Assembly: GCF_014203715.1 (NCBI RefSeq)
Contig: NZ_JACHJP010000005.1
Location: 62,001 to 126,000, forward strand
Reading direction: 5' to 3'
DNA length: 64,000 nucleotides
From: Streptosporangium saharense
GTDB taxonomy: Bacteria > Actinomycetota > Actinomycetes > Streptosporangiales > Streptosporangiaceae
The position numbers and the translations under genes are program-made. Positions 41,655 through 50,540 of this stretch are shown here, piece by piece. Position 1 is the stretch's first letter; each line of letters starts with the position of its first letter. The notes under the pieces were generated by a model. It was not told where the DNA came from. It ran no database searches and worked only from the letters and a program-made list of their open reading frames with translations.

Positions 41655-42791
41655 TCAGCGGGCCGGGAGGATGGTGCCGGTTACTTCGCCGAGGGTTAGG
41701 AGGGTGCCGTTGGGGCCGGGGGCTGTGGCGGTGATGGTGATCGTGTCGCCGTCCTCCAGGAAGCTTCTCGATGAGCCGTCCGGCAGTTTGAGGGGTTCGG
41801 TGCCGTTCCACGTCAGTTCGATCAGCGAGCCCCGCTGGTCGGGGTCGGCGCCCGAGATCGTGCCGCTGGCGTACAGGTCGCCGGTGCGCAGGCTCGCGCC
41901 GTTGACCGTCATGTGCGCGAGCATCTGGTCGGGCGTCCAGTACATCCCCCGGTACGGCGGCCGCGAGACGACGTCCCCGTTCAGCGCGATCTCCAGCGTC
42001 AGGTCGAGGCCCCACGGCTCGTCCCTGCGCAGGTAGTCCAGCGGCTCGGGGTCCTGGGCGACGCCGGGGACACGGGCCTCGGACAGCGCGTCGAGAGGCG
42101 TGATCCACGGGGAGACCGAGGTGGCGAAGGACTTGCCGAGGAAGGGGCCGAGCGGGACGTACTCCCAGGCCTGGATGTCCCTGGCGCTCCAGTCGTTGAC
42201 CAGCGTCACCCCGAAGACGTGGTCGGCGAACCGGCCCGCCCGCTCGCCGAGGGTCGTCGGCGCGCCGACGACGAAGCCCAGCTCCGCCTCGATGTCCAGT
42301 TTCGCCGACGGCCCGAAGACACCGGCGCCGCGCTGCCCGGACGGCCTGACGACCGGGGTGCCGGAGACGACGACGGTTCCCGCCCTGCCGTGGTAGCCGA
42401 CGGGCAGGTGCCGCCAGTTCGGCTTCAGTGGCTCCTCGTTGGGCCGGAACATCCGGCCCAGGTTGGAGGCGTGCTCAAGCGAGCAGTAGAAGTCGACGTA
42501 GTCGGCGACCTCGAACGGCAGGTGCAGCCTTACCTGGTCGAGCGGCACCAGGTGCGCCTCCACGGCGCCGGGGTCGGTGCGCAGCTTGTTCTGGAGCACC
42601 GCCCGGGTGTCCCGCCACGCGGCCGAACCCCTGGCCATGAAGGCGTTGAGCGAGCCGGTGGCGAACACCTCGTCGTGCAGGGCCCCGGCGAGGTCCACGA
42701 CGTGCTCGCCGTACCGGACGCCGACGCGTGGGGTCTCGCCCTCGTGCCGGGAGAAGACCCCGTAGGGCAGGTGCTCGACGCCCCAGGACAT
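41655..42791 (-). CDS. fahA: Fumarylacetoacetase
   Basis: 378 residues from ATG 42791, overlapping the preceding stop (TGATG). Typical FAH sequence: 'YVDFYCSLEHASNLGRMFRP', 'WRHLPVGYHGRAGTVVVSG', metal ligands in 'AKLDIEAELGFVVG' and 'VNDWSARDIQAWEYVPLGPFLGKSF' (in parts). It hydrolyses fumarylacetoacetate to fumarate and acetoacetate, the last step of tyrosine and homogentisate breakdown. It is the third gene of the operon. Confidence 0.96.
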   Translation of the reverse strand: MSWGVEHLPYGVFSRHEGETPRVGVRYGEHVVDLAGALHDEVFATGSLNAFMARGSAAWRDTRAVLQNKLRTDPGAVEAHLVPLDQVRLHLPFEVADYVDFYCSLEHASNLGRMFRPNEEPLKPNWRHLPVGYHGRAGTVVVSGTPVVRPSGQRGAGVFGPSAKLDIEAELGFVVGAPTTLGERAGRFADHVFGVTLVNDWSARDIQAWEYVPLGPFLGKSFATSVSPWITPLDALSEARVPGVAQDPEPLDYLRRDEPWGLDLTLEIALNGDVVSRPPYRGMYWTPDQMLAHMTVNGASLRTGDLYASGTISGADPDQRGSLIELTWNGTEPLKLPDGSSRSFLEDGDTITITATAPGPNGTLLTLGEVTGTILPAR

Positions 42792-43534
42792 CACACGTTC
42801 TCCTCTACTGCTGCGTTCTCGACGAGCCCAAGGGCTCGCAGGTCCTCGATCGGGGTTGCGGTGCTGCACGAGCCGTAGGAGACCAGCAGCTCCCTGGCGC
42901 GGGTGGCGGTCTTCCCGGACACCTCGCGGGCCAGCCGTACCAGCTCACCCACGTCCGTCGAGCCCAGCACCGGCACCGGGTCGTGGCCGTCGACGGCGGC
43001 GCAGACCGCCAGGACCAGGTTGAGGAAGCCGTGCCGGTCGACGCCGAGGGCCGGGTCGAAGTGGCGTACCGCGTTGTGCAGTCCGGCCGTGGCCTTGAAC
43101 GGGATGCCGTGCTCCACGCAGTGGGAGATGAAGGCCCCCAGGTCCTGGGCGGAGGGGAAGGCAGCGGCGGTCGTCCCCCCGCACCTGACCTTGAGGCCGA
43201 CCCCCGGCGGGGGTTCGAAGGGGGCGGCCTCGACGAACAGCCGGGCCTTGAGGTCGCCGAGATCCACGATTCTGCCGGGGACCTCGACCAGCTCCACGTC
43301 GAGGCCGTCGAGCGGCGGCAGTTCGGGGGTGTCCAGGACGATGCCGAGCCTGATCGGGTGGTCCAGGTGCTCGCGCAGCTCGCCGATCCGGCTGGCCGCG
43401 ACCAGGAAACGGTGGGTCAGCACCGGGTTGCCCGCCGCCAGGTCCGCCCGGTGCCTGGCCAGGGCCTCGGTCATGGGCAGCGCGGTCGGCGGGAACAGCC
43501 CGGCGTCGTCGACCAGGGCGTCGAAGAGCGTCAT
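42791..43534 (-). CDS. Conserved protein of the homogentisate operon
   Basis: 247 residues from ATG 43534, which overlaps the hmgA stop (ATGA); its own stop overlaps the fah start. I do not recognise the fold with certainty. Beta/alpha alternation with 'LFVEAAPFEPPPGVGLKVRCGG', 'SHCVEHGIPFKATAGLHNAVRH' and 'HGFLNLVLA' suggests a TIM-barrel-like protein with conserved Lys/Arg and His. The pathway gene missing here between HmgA and FahA is maleylacetoacetate isomerase; this protein does not look like one (no GST fold), but its place makes a role there worth testing. Confidence 0.6.
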   Translation of the reverse strand: MTLFDALVDDAGLFPPTALPMTEALARHRADLAAGNPVLTHRFLVAASRIGELREHLDHPIRLGIVLDTPELPPLDGLDVELVEVPGRIVDLGDLKARLFVEAAPFEPPPGVGLKVRCGGTTAAAFPSAQDLGAFISHCVEHGIPFKATAGLHNAVRHFDPALGVDRHGFLNLVLAVCAAVDGHDPVPVLGSTDVGELVRLAREVSGKTATRARELLVSYGSCSTATPIEDLRALGLVENAAVEENV

Positions 43535-44703
43535 CGGGCCCACGTCCAGGCGTAGGCGGGGTCCTCGACGGAGAGGCCGGTGGAGCCGAGGTCGAGGGGA
43601 CGGAAGGTGTCCACCATCACGGCGAGCTCGCTCGTCTGCGTGTGGCCCTGCCGTACGGCCTCGACGGAGGCTTCGACGGCGCCCGGCTGGGGGCCGTGTG
43701 TGAAGCCCGCGGGGTGCAGCGAGATCGAGCCGACGTCGATGCCGGAGCCCCGGCGCGCGGTGTAGTCGCCGCCCGCGTAGAACATCAGCTCGTCGGAGTC
43801 CACGTTGTGGTGGTTGTAGGGGATCGGGATGGCCTCGGGGTGGAAGTCGAGGGGCCGGGGGCAGAAGGAGCAGACCACGAAGTTCGGGCCCTCGAAGGTC
43901 TGGTGGACCGGGGGCGGGGCGTGGGTGCGCTTCACGACGGGTTCGAAGTCGCTGATGTTGAAGGCGTAGGGGTACAGGCAGCCGTCCCAGCCGACCACGT
44001 CGAAGGGGTGGTTGCGGTAGACCAGCCGGGTCAGGCCGCCGCGCGTGCGGACCAGCACCGGGACCTCCTCGCCCTCGGCGAGCATCGGCTCCTGCGGGGT
44101 GCGCAGGTCACGCTCGGAGTAGGGGGCGTGTTCGAGGAACTGGCCGTACTGCGACAGGTAGCGCTTGGGCGGCCTGATGTGCCCGGCGGCCTCGATGACG
44201 AAGGCCGTGACGCGCCCCTGGGGGACCCAGCGGTGGATCGTCCCGGTCGGCACGACGACGTAGTCGCCCTCCCCGGCTTCGAGGGCGCCGTAGGTGGACT
44301 CGAAGGTGACCCGCCCCGAGGCGATGTAGACGCACTCGTCGCCCATGGAGTTGCGGTACAGCTCGCTGGGGGTCTCGGTCGCGGCGTACGACATGCGGAC
44401 GTCGGCGTTGCCCGCCAGCAGGCCGCGCCCGGAGACCAGGTCACCGCCGGGCGGGAGGTCCTGGGTGCGGAAGTGCCTGGGCGAGAGCGGCAGGTTGGGG
44501 GTCAGCGTGGCGGAGGAGGCCGGAGGTTCGACCGCCTCGGCCTTGATGATCGCCGTGGGCAGATACCGGTGGTAGAGCAGCGAGGAGTCGCTGGAGAAGC
44601 CCTCCTCGCCCATCAGCTCCTCGGCGTACAGCCCGCCGTCGGGCCGCCGGAACTGCACGTGTCGCTTGCGGGGAATCTCTCCCACGACGCGGTAGTACGG
44701 CAT
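43531..44703 (-). CDS. hmgA: Homogentisate 1,2-dioxygenase
   Basis: 390 residues from ATG 44703 (GGGAGAAG upstream); a longer frame to 44847 is rejected. Two cupin-like halves; the iron ligands are in 'IPYNHHNVDSDELMFY' (His, Glu) and 'HPAGFTHGPQPG' (His). It opens homogentisate to maleylacetoacetate. It is first in the operon with the unknown protein and FahA, behind a palindromic operator. Confidence 0.95.
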   Translation of the reverse strand: MPYYRVVGEIPRKRHVQFRRPDGGLYAEELMGEEGFSSDSSLLYHRYLPTAIIKAEAVEPPASSATLTPNLPLSPRHFRTQDLPPGGDLVSGRGLLAGNADVRMSYAATETPSELYRNSMGDECVYIASGRVTFESTYGALEAGEGDYVVVPTGTIHRWVPQGRVTAFVIEAAGHIRPPKRYLSQYGQFLEHAPYSERDLRTPQEPMLAEGEEVPVLVRTRGGLTRLVYRNHPFDVVGWDGCLYPYAFNISDFEPVVKRTHAPPPVHQTFEGPNFVVCSFCPRPLDFHPEAIPIPYNHHNVDSDELMFYAGGDYTARRGSGIDVGSISLHPAGFTHGPQPGAVEASVEAVRQGHTQTSELAVMVDTFRPLDLGSTGLSVEDPAYAWTWAR

Positions 44704-44731
44704 CCGCTTCTCCCAAGCTCGTCCGTTTATC

Positions 44732-44745
44732 GGACATTGTTGTCC
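44732..44745. promoter_or_regulatory. Palindrome upstream of hmgA
   Basis: GGACA-TTGT-TGTCC, a perfect 5-base inverted repeat set in TTTAT flanks, 29 bases before the hmgA start. It lies over the likely promoter between hmgA and the divergent VOC gene. Candidate regulators within the window are the MarR (47519) and IclR (49675) proteins; none is adjacent. Confidence 0.5.
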
Positions 44746-44835
44746 TTTATACGTACAACCTTCCGTCAACGAGGGGCCGCTGTCAAACATCCCGGGGGTG
44801 AAGTATCTTGATGTCGAGACACTTTTGGAGGCGTG

Positions 44836-45189
44836 ATGATCCACCATGTGCAGCTCGCCTGCCCTCCCGGAAGTGAGCAGGCCTCACGCGACTTCTACGC
44901 GGGGGTGCTCGGCCTGGCCGAGATCCCCAAGCCGCCCCTCCTCGCGGCCAGGGGCGGCTGCTGGTTCCGTGGCCACGGCATCGAGCTCCACCTCGGCGTC
45001 GAGGCCGACTTCCGCCCGGCCCGCAAGGCGCACCCCGCCCTCCTGGTCCACGACCTCGACCGGTGGGCCAAGCTTCTGGACGAGGCGGGCTACCCGGTCG
45101 AGGTCGCCGACGACTTCCCCGGCATGCGCCGCTTCCACAGCGCCGACCCCCACGGCAACCGCCTGGAGTTCCTGGAACCCCTCACCTGA
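44836..45189 (+). CDS. VOC-family (glyoxalase-like) protein
   Basis: 117 residues from ATG 44836, four bases after GGAGGC (a GTG at 44833 is also possible). One glyoxalase/bleomycin-resistance domain: 'IHHVQLACPPGSEQASRDFYAGVLGL', metal-site Glu in 'IELHLGV' and 'HSADPHGNRLEFLEP'. It is divergent from the homogentisate operon, with the palindrome between. The role is unknown; a dioxygenase or lyase is possible. It converges on the MFS gene with an 8-base overlap. Confidence 0.88.
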   Translation: MIHHVQLACPPGSEQASRDFYAGVLGLAEIPKPPLLAARGGCWFRGHGIELHLGVEADFRPARKAHPALLVHDLDRWAKLLDEAGYPVEVADDFPGMRRFHSADPHGNRLEFLEPLT

Positions 45190-46531
45190 GCGCGGGCGTC
45201 CGCGAGCGGTGCAGGGCCATCGCGGCGATCGCGCACAGTACGGCGGGCAGCAGGAGGGCGCGTGCCGTACCCGAGGGCTCCGGGGTCAGCAGGGCGCCCA
45301 TGAGGACCACGCCGAGGGTGGCGCCGAGCTGCCGGGCCGCGTTGAGCAGGCCGCCCGCGGTGCCGGCCGTACCGGACGGGGCCGAGGTGACGACCGTGGT
45401 GACCAGGGCGGGCAGGGCGAACGAGACGCCGAAGCCGGTGCAGAGCAGACCGGCGACCAGCACCGGATACGCCGACCCGGCCAGCACCGCGACCGCGAAG
45501 ATCACGCCGCCGAGGGTCAGCAGGGCCAGGCCCGCGGTCACCGGCCCGCGCGGGCCCGACCTGGCGACGATCCTGCCGGTGAGCAGCGGGTTGACGGCGA
45601 ACGGCAGCGTCATCGGCAGGAAGGCGACCCCGGTCTCAAGGGGAGACAGCCCAAGGGTCCGCTGGAAGAGCAGCGGCAGCACGAACAGCACCCCGGCCAT
45701 CGTGAAGTTGACAGCCGCCCCGGCCAGCAGCGCGGGCGTCACCCCCGGAGCACGCAGTACGGCGGGCGCCAGAACCGGTTCCCCGGTGGACGCGCGCCTC
45801 TCAAGGGCCGCGAAGACCGCCCCCGCGGCGAGGGCGACGGAGCCTGAGCACAGCGCGTGGACCGACTCGTCCGCGCCGAGCGCGATGAGCGCGTCTGTGC
45901 CCAGTCCGAGCGCTACACAGGCCGCGAACTGGGCGGACCAGGCGATCCTGCGCTCACCACGCGGACAGTGCACGGCACGCCCCCTGGTCAGCGCCAGTAC
46001 GGCCGCCGCCAGTGGGACGTTGACCAGGAAGACGGCCCGCCAGCCGTACAGGCCGACCAGCAGTCCACCGGCGATCGGCCCGGTCGCCAGCGCGGCGCCG
46101 CTGAGGGCCGCCCACACCGACAGTGCCTTGGCGCGTTCGGCGGGCGCCGGGTAGAGCGTGCTGATCATCGCCATCGAGGCGGGCACACAGGCCGCCGCGG
46201 CGGCGCCGAGCAGCGCCCGCGTCGCGACCAGCGTCCACAGGTCGGGCGCGAACGCGCTCAGCAGGGAGCCGACCCCGAAGACGGCGACGCCCGCCCTGAA
46301 GACCCGGTGCGCGCCGTACCTGTCGCTGATCGCCCCCGCAGACAGCAACAGGGCGCCGAACACGACCGTGTAGCCGGAGACGGCCCACTGCAGGCCCGCC
46401 ACCGAGCCGCCGAGCGAACGGGCCAGGTCGGGCTCGGCCACCGAGAGCACGGTCATGTCGAGCAGGACCGTGAAGTAACCGAGCGAGATGCCGAACAACG
46501 CCAGGGAACGCCTGGTGGAACCGATGGTCAT
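45182..46531 (-). CDS. MFS drug exporter, DHA2-like
   Basis: 449 residues from ATG 46531; the frame continues to 47146 but that part lies inside the LysR gene. About 12-14 helices, motif A 'GAISDRYGAHRVFRAGV' and motif C-like 'GALSGAALATGPIAGGLLVG'. It is of the EmrB/QacA kind, proton-driven efflux. It is divergent from a LysR gene across a palindromic site, the standard self-controlled exporter unit. Confidence 0.92.
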   Translation of the reverse strand: MTIGSTRRSLALFGISLGYFTVLLDMTVLSVAEPDLARSLGGSVAGLQWAVSGYTVVFGALLLSAGAISDRYGAHRVFRAGVAVFGVGSLLSAFAPDLWTLVATRALLGAAAAACVPASMAMISTLYPAPAERAKALSVWAALSGAALATGPIAGGLLVGLYGWRAVFLVNVPLAAAVLALTRGRAVHCPRGERRIAWSAQFAACVALGLGTDALIALGADESVHALCSGSVALAAGAVFAALERRASTGEPVLAPAVLRAPGVTPALLAGAAVNFTMAGVLFVLPLLFQRTLGLSPLETGVAFLPMTLPFAVNPLLTGRIVARSGPRGPVTAGLALLTLGGVIFAVAVLAGSAYPVLVAGLLCTGFGVSFALPALVTTVVTSAPSGTAGTAGGLLNAARQLGATLGVVLMGALLTPEPSGTARALLLPAVLCAIAAMALHRSRTPALR

Positions 46532-46588
46532 GGGAAACGACTGTGCGGGAGGTGGGCCGTACGGCTCCACCGGCGGAGACGCAGGCTC

Positions 46589-46607
46589 CGTTCGGAATAT
46601 CCGAACG
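46589..46607. promoter_or_regulatory. LysR-type operator between MFS and lysR
   Basis: CGTTCGGA-ATA-TCCGAACG, a perfect 8-base inverted repeat including a T-N11-A core (TTCGGAATATCCGAA), 21 bases before the LysR start and 57 before the MFS start. Confidence 0.75.
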
Positions 46608-46628
46608 CTCGGCGGAGGTTGGCCGGAC

Positions 46629-47522
46629 ATGGAGCTTCGCCAGTTACGGGTCTTCGAGGCCGTCGCCAGGCACGGGACCGTCACCGACGCCGCCAACGCG
46701 CTCGGCAACGCGCCCTCTTCGGTCTCCGCGCAGATCCGGGTGCTGGAGCACTCGCTCGGGGTCGCGCTGTTCGAGCGCGGCGCCCGGGGGATGGTCCTGA
46801 CCCCGGCGGGGGAGCGCATGCGGCCGTGGGCGCGGCGCCTCCTCGACCAGGCCGAACAGGCCCGGCTCGACGTCACCGGGGGGCGGCGTGAGCTGCGTCT
46901 CGGCGCGCTGGAGACCATCGCCGCGACCCACGTGCCCGCGATCCTCGCCCGGCTGGCCGTACGGCGTCCCGAACTGCGGGTCGAGGTGCGCTCGGACGCC
47001 GCGCGGGATCGGCTGCTGGCCGACGTCGCAGACGGTGGCCTGGACGCGGCGCTGCTGCTGGACACGGGGGAGGGGCTCGGCGGGCTCGGCTTCGGCCTGC
47101 CGCCCGCGCCGCTCGACTTCCTCGACCTGGAGACCGTACGGCTCATGCTCGTCGCCGCCCCCGATCACCCGCTCTCCGGCAGGCACCGGGTGACCAGGGA
47201 CGACCTGCGCGACCAGGACCTCCTGGTCAACGTGCCCGCCTGCTCGTTCTGGCTGGCCGGGGAGCGCCTGTTCGGGCAGGACGTGCGCCGGGTCAGGGCG
47301 GGCGGGGTCGCCGTCATGCGCGCCTGGGCCGAACGGGGTCTCGGCGTCACCCTGCTGCCCGAGTTCGCGGTCTCGGCCCAGCTCGCCGAGGGCTCTCTCG
47401 TACGGCTCGGCCTCGACGCCGCGCCGCTCGCGCTGCGGCTGGTCTGGCGCGCGGACCGGGAGGACGTGCCCGGCCTGCGCGAGGTCCTGTACGCCGTGGC
47501 GGACCCAGGCCTTAGGTTGTGA
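46629..47522 (+). CDS. LysR-family regulator of the MFS exporter
   Basis: 297 residues from ATG 46629. HTH at 1-60 ('MELRQLRVFEAVARHGTVTDAANALG', in parts), then a type-2 periplasmic-binding fold. The stop overlaps the MarR start (GTGA). It probably binds the palindrome at 46589 and controls the exporter and itself. Confidence 0.92.
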   Translation: MELRQLRVFEAVARHGTVTDAANALGNAPSSVSAQIRVLEHSLGVALFERGARGMVLTPAGERMRPWARRLLDQAEQARLDVTGGRRELRLGALETIAATHVPAILARLAVRRPELRVEVRSDAARDRLLADVADGGLDAALLLDTGEGLGGLGFGLPPAPLDFLDLETVRLMLVAAPDHPLSGRHRVTRDDLRDQDLLVNVPACSFWLAGERLFGQDVRRVRAGGVAVMRAWAERGLGVTLLPEFAVSAQLAEGSLVRLGLDAAPLALRLVWRADREDVPGLREVLYAVADPGLRL

Positions 47523-47968
47523 CCGTGAGCACGCAGAGCGCGGAGCAGCGGATCTCCTCGGCGACCGGTTACCTGCTCCTGCGCCTGGGCGGCCTCGTGC
47601 GCGACCGGGTCGAGGGCGAGCTGCGGTCGTGGGGCGTTACGGGCAAGGAACTGCGGGTGATGAGCTTCGCGCACGGGAGGGAGGCCTCCCAGCGCGACCT
47701 GTGCGAGCTGTCCGGCCTCGACCGCACGACGATGGTCGCGGTGATCGACAAGCTGGAGCGGCTCGGCTATGCCAGGCGGGCCCGCAGCGAGGCCGACCGG
47801 CGCAAACAGCTCGTCCTGCTGACCGACAGGGGCAGACGGGCCGTCGAGGAGGCCGTGACGCGGATGACCGAGGTCGAGGCCGACTTCCTCTCGCCCCTCG
47901 AACCGGCCGAACGCGGACTGCTCAACGAGATGATCGCCCGGCTCTACGCGGCTCACCGTCCGTCGTGA
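47519..47968 (+). CDS. MarR-family regulator
   Basis: 149 residues from GTG 47519, overlapping the LysR stop. Winged helix at about 40-110 with 'QRDLCELSGLDRTTMVAVIDKLERLGYARRARSEADRRKQ' (in parts). Being coupled to the LysR gene, it may take part in the same efflux circuit. Confidence 0.9.
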   Translation: MTVSTQSAEQRISSATGYLLLRLGGLVRDRVEGELRSWGVTGKELRVMSFAHGREASQRDLCELSGLDRTTMVAVIDKLERLGYARRARSEADRRKQLVLLTDRGRRAVEEAVTRMTEVEADFLSPLEPAERGLLNEMIARLYAAHRPS

Positions 47969-48013
47969 GATTACTTACCGTTTTGGTGTGACTACATAGG
48001 GAAATGGTCCCTT

Positions 48014-48730
48014 ATGTGGATAGCGGGGGCCGCTCCTGGGTTGAAGATCGACTGGGCCAGGATGCCCACCTACAACACGATCATGGCGGTCGCGGCGGGC
48101 GTCGGCCTGATCCTGGTGGTCGGGCTCGGCCACAAGGTGCTGCGCGGCAGGATCAACGACCACTTCGAGGGCTGGGCGCTGGCCTTCGGCGTGCTCGGCC
48201 TGATCCTCACCGCGACCGGCCTGCACATGACGCTCACCTGGCCGCTCGCCGGGCAGGGCTTCCCCTTCGACAACATCGTCTTCGGGGAGCCCTCGCTGGC
48301 CTTCGGGGTGCTGCTGCTGGCCGCCGCCCTCTACCTGTGGCGCAAGGGCGTGCTGATCGCCGCCGCACTCGACCGCCCCGCCCTGCTCGCCCGTACGGCG
48401 GGGCCCATCTCGCTTTTCGTCGCGGGGATGGGGCTGGGGTGCTTCGGCATCGCGGCGGCCGGATGGACCTACACCCTGTTCGCGGCGCCGCCCCAGGAAC
48501 CCATCTCCGGGGCCTTCGCCGACATGCCGCTGCTTGAGGCGACGTTCATCTCCGGTCTCTACGTCCTGGTCGGCCTGGGCGCGGTGCTCTTCCCCCTGGC
48601 GCTGCGGTCCAAGGGGGGAAGGCTCACCACGGTCGTCGGGGTGTGCTGGGGGCTGGCGGGAATCGCCTTCACCCTGTTCGGGGCACTGAACTACTTCACC
48701 CACATCGGCCTGATCGTCAACACCATGTAG
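48014..48730 (+). CDS. DUF981 family membrane protein
   Basis: 238 residues; ATG 48062 is an alternative. Six or seven helices with the family opening 'IDWARMPTYNTIMAVAAG' and 'HFEGWALAFGVLGLILTATGLHMTLTWPL' (in parts). The family occurs in actinobacteria and archaea and has no known function. It converges with the methyltransferase gene nine bases on. Confidence 0.75.
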   Translation: MWIAGAAPGLKIDWARMPTYNTIMAVAAGVGLILVVGLGHKVLRGRINDHFEGWALAFGVLGLILTATGLHMTLTWPLAGQGFPFDNIVFGEPSLAFGVLLLAAALYLWRKGVLIAAALDRPALLARTAGPISLFVAGMGLGCFGIAAAGWTYTLFAAPPQEPISGAFADMPLLEATFISGLYVLVGLGAVLFPLALRSKGGRLTTVVGVCWGLAGIAFTLFGALNYFTHIGLIVNTM

Positions 48731-48739
48731 GCCGTACGG

Positions 48740-49561
48740 TCAGGGCTTGCGGGCGAGGCCGCAGAACTCGTCCACCTCGTGTTCGGCGCCGGGCAGGACG
48801 GGGTCGGGCCGCCAGCGCGGGCACGAGACCACCCCGGGTTCGACCAGGGCGAGTCCGTCGAAGAACAGGGCGATCTCGTCGGGGGAGCGGAGCGTGTACG
48901 GTGTCGAGCCCTCCCGGTTCCACACGGCGATGGCCGCCTCGAACTCGGGTCCCTTCACGACGTTGGTGCCGTCGGCGACCGCCAGGTAGCTGCCCCGGGG
49001 CAGCGCCCCCATCAGGTGCCCGACGACGGCCCGCGCCTGGGCGAGGTCGGTGACGTGCCCCAGGATGTTCATCAGCACGAGTCCGACGGGCCGGGACAGG
49101 TCCAGGGTGCGGCTCGCGGCCTTGAGAATCCGGTCGGGGTCGCGCAGGTCGGAGTCGATGTACTCCGTGCTCCCCTCCGGGGTGCCGACGAGCAGGGCGC
49201 GGGCGTGCGCGAGCACCAGGGGGTCGTTGTCGACGTAGACGACGCGGGCGTCGGGGGCCACGCGCTGGGCGACCTCGTGGGTGTTGTCGACGCTGGGCAG
49301 CCCGGTGCCGATGTCGAGAAACTGTCTGATGCCCGCCTCACCGGCCAGATACCGTACGGCCCGCGCGAGGAAGCCTCGTGACGACCTTGCGATATCGGCT
49401 ATTTCTGGAAATATCGCACTAAACTGGTCACCGATCTCGCGGTCGATCGTGTAGTTGTCCTTGCCGCCCAGCCAGTAGTTCCAGATTCGCGCTGAATGGG
49501 CCACGCTGCTGTTGATTCCCCCCGGCTGTTCCTGGCCGGAGGGGAGAGGGGCGTCGGGCAC
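48740..49561 (-). CDS. SAM-dependent methyltransferase-like protein, DUF574 family
   Basis: 273 residues from GTG 49561 (GTG/ATG at 49618 is possible). Family start 'VAHSARIWNYWLGGKDNYTIDREIGDQ' (in parts), SAM loop 'QFLDIGTGLPSVDNTHEVAQ' and 'VVYVDNDPLVLAHARALL'. Many paralogues occur per actinobacterial genome, their substrates unknown. A short AT-rich gap (49619-49674) precedes the IclR gene. Confidence 0.9.
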   Translation of the reverse strand: MPDAPLPSGQEQPGGINSSVAHSARIWNYWLGGKDNYTIDREIGDQFSAIFPEIADIARSSRGFLARAVRYLAGEAGIRQFLDIGTGLPSVDNTHEVAQRVAPDARVVYVDNDPLVLAHARALLVGTPEGSTEYIDSDLRDPDRILKAASRTLDLSRPVGLVLMNILGHVTDLAQARAVVGHLMGALPRGSYLAVADGTNVVKGPEFEAAIAVWNREGSTPYTLRSPDEIALFFDGLALVEPGVVSCPRWRPDPVLPGAEHEVDEFCGLARKP

Positions 49562-49674
49562 GGAAGACTCTTTCTGTGGCGCCTGAAGCGAACGAACCCC
49601 TTTATAGCGCCCTCTCACCGATTTGCCGATTTTTATATAGATAAATCATCTCTTAGCGCCATATTTCCTGAACG

Positions 49675-50307
49675 TCAGGCCAGCGCCCGGGACAGTTCGG
49701 CGGCGGAGGCGGCCACCTGGGGGCCGACGACCTCGGGATCCAACGGCGTGAAGGAGACCACCCCGACCGACGCCTCAAGCCACGGCAACCCCGGCACCGG
49801 CGCCGCGATCCCCTTGGCCCCCTCCTGCAACTGTCCCTCGGTGACCACATATCCCGTACGGCCCGCACGCAGGGCGAGCACGGCCAGCCCGGCGGCCCCC
49901 CGGGACAGCGGGTGACGCGACCCCTCGCGGTAGGCGACGTGCATGTCCGTCCACGACGGCTCGACCACCGCGACCGCGAGCCCGTCCTCCCCCTCGGCGA
50001 CCGTGAGGTGCGCGGTCGCCCCGACCTCCTCGGCGAGCCTGCGCAGCGCGGGCAGCGCGCCCTCGCGCAGCAGCGGTTGCACGGCCCTGGCCAGGACGAG
50101 GACGCCGAAGCCCAGGTGGAGACGGCCTTCACCGTCCCGCCTGACGAACCCCTCGCTCTGCAGGGTCGTGAGCAGGCGGTAGACCGCGGGGCGGCTCAAC
50201 CCCAGTTCGGTCGCCAGTTCGGTCGGGGTCCTGCCCGGTCGGCCGTCGGCGAGCAGGCGTAACAGGCGCAGACCGCGCTCCAGGGTCTGCGAGGACTCGG
50301 CGGGCAT
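49675..50307 (-). CDS. IclR-family regulator
   Basis: 210 residues, short for the family (usually about 250). N-terminal HTH_IclR: 'LERGLRLLRLLADGRPGRTPTELATELGLSRPAVYRLLTTL' (in parts). The effector domain keeps 'VAEGEDGLAVAVVEPSWTDMHVAYREGSRHPLSRGAAGLAVLA' but ends earlier than usual. A regulator of aromatic catabolism such as the homogentisate operon 5 kb away would fit, but it is not adjacent. Confidence 0.88.
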   Translation of the reverse strand: MPAESSQTLERGLRLLRLLADGRPGRTPTELATELGLSRPAVYRLLTTLQSEGFVRRDGEGRLHLGFGVLVLARAVQPLLREGALPALRRLAEEVGATAHLTVAEGEDGLAVAVVEPSWTDMHVAYREGSRHPLSRGAAGLAVLALRAGRTGYVVTEGQLQEGAKGIAAPVPGLPWLEASVGVVSFTPLDPEVVGPQVAASAAELSRALA

Positions 50308-50540
50308 CAGGGCGTCCGTCGGGCTGGGAACATGTCCCGATTATCCGTGCTGTCCCCGTACGGTGCCCGCGCGGCCTCCGCCGTACGGGAGCTGCCGGTA
50401 TGACTTTTCGGTATGACCGAGCTGAGCTGAATGGGGCATGGCAGGAATCTGTTGATTTCCTGACTGGGGCTGTTGAGGGGTCGGAGATCTGTATAGGGTG
50501 CGAAACGATCGTTTTGACTGGATCACCGGGAGTTCGGGAC

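Noticed and set aside
41599..42108. N-terminal extension of the ATPase-nuclease frame
   Set aside because: It lies wholly inside the well-conserved fah gene on the same strand in another frame; the GHKL domain starts normally at 41598.
46532..47146. N-terminal extension of the MFS frame
   Set aside because: Antisense to the LysR gene, Ser/Arg-rich, and the MFS protein starts typically at 46531.
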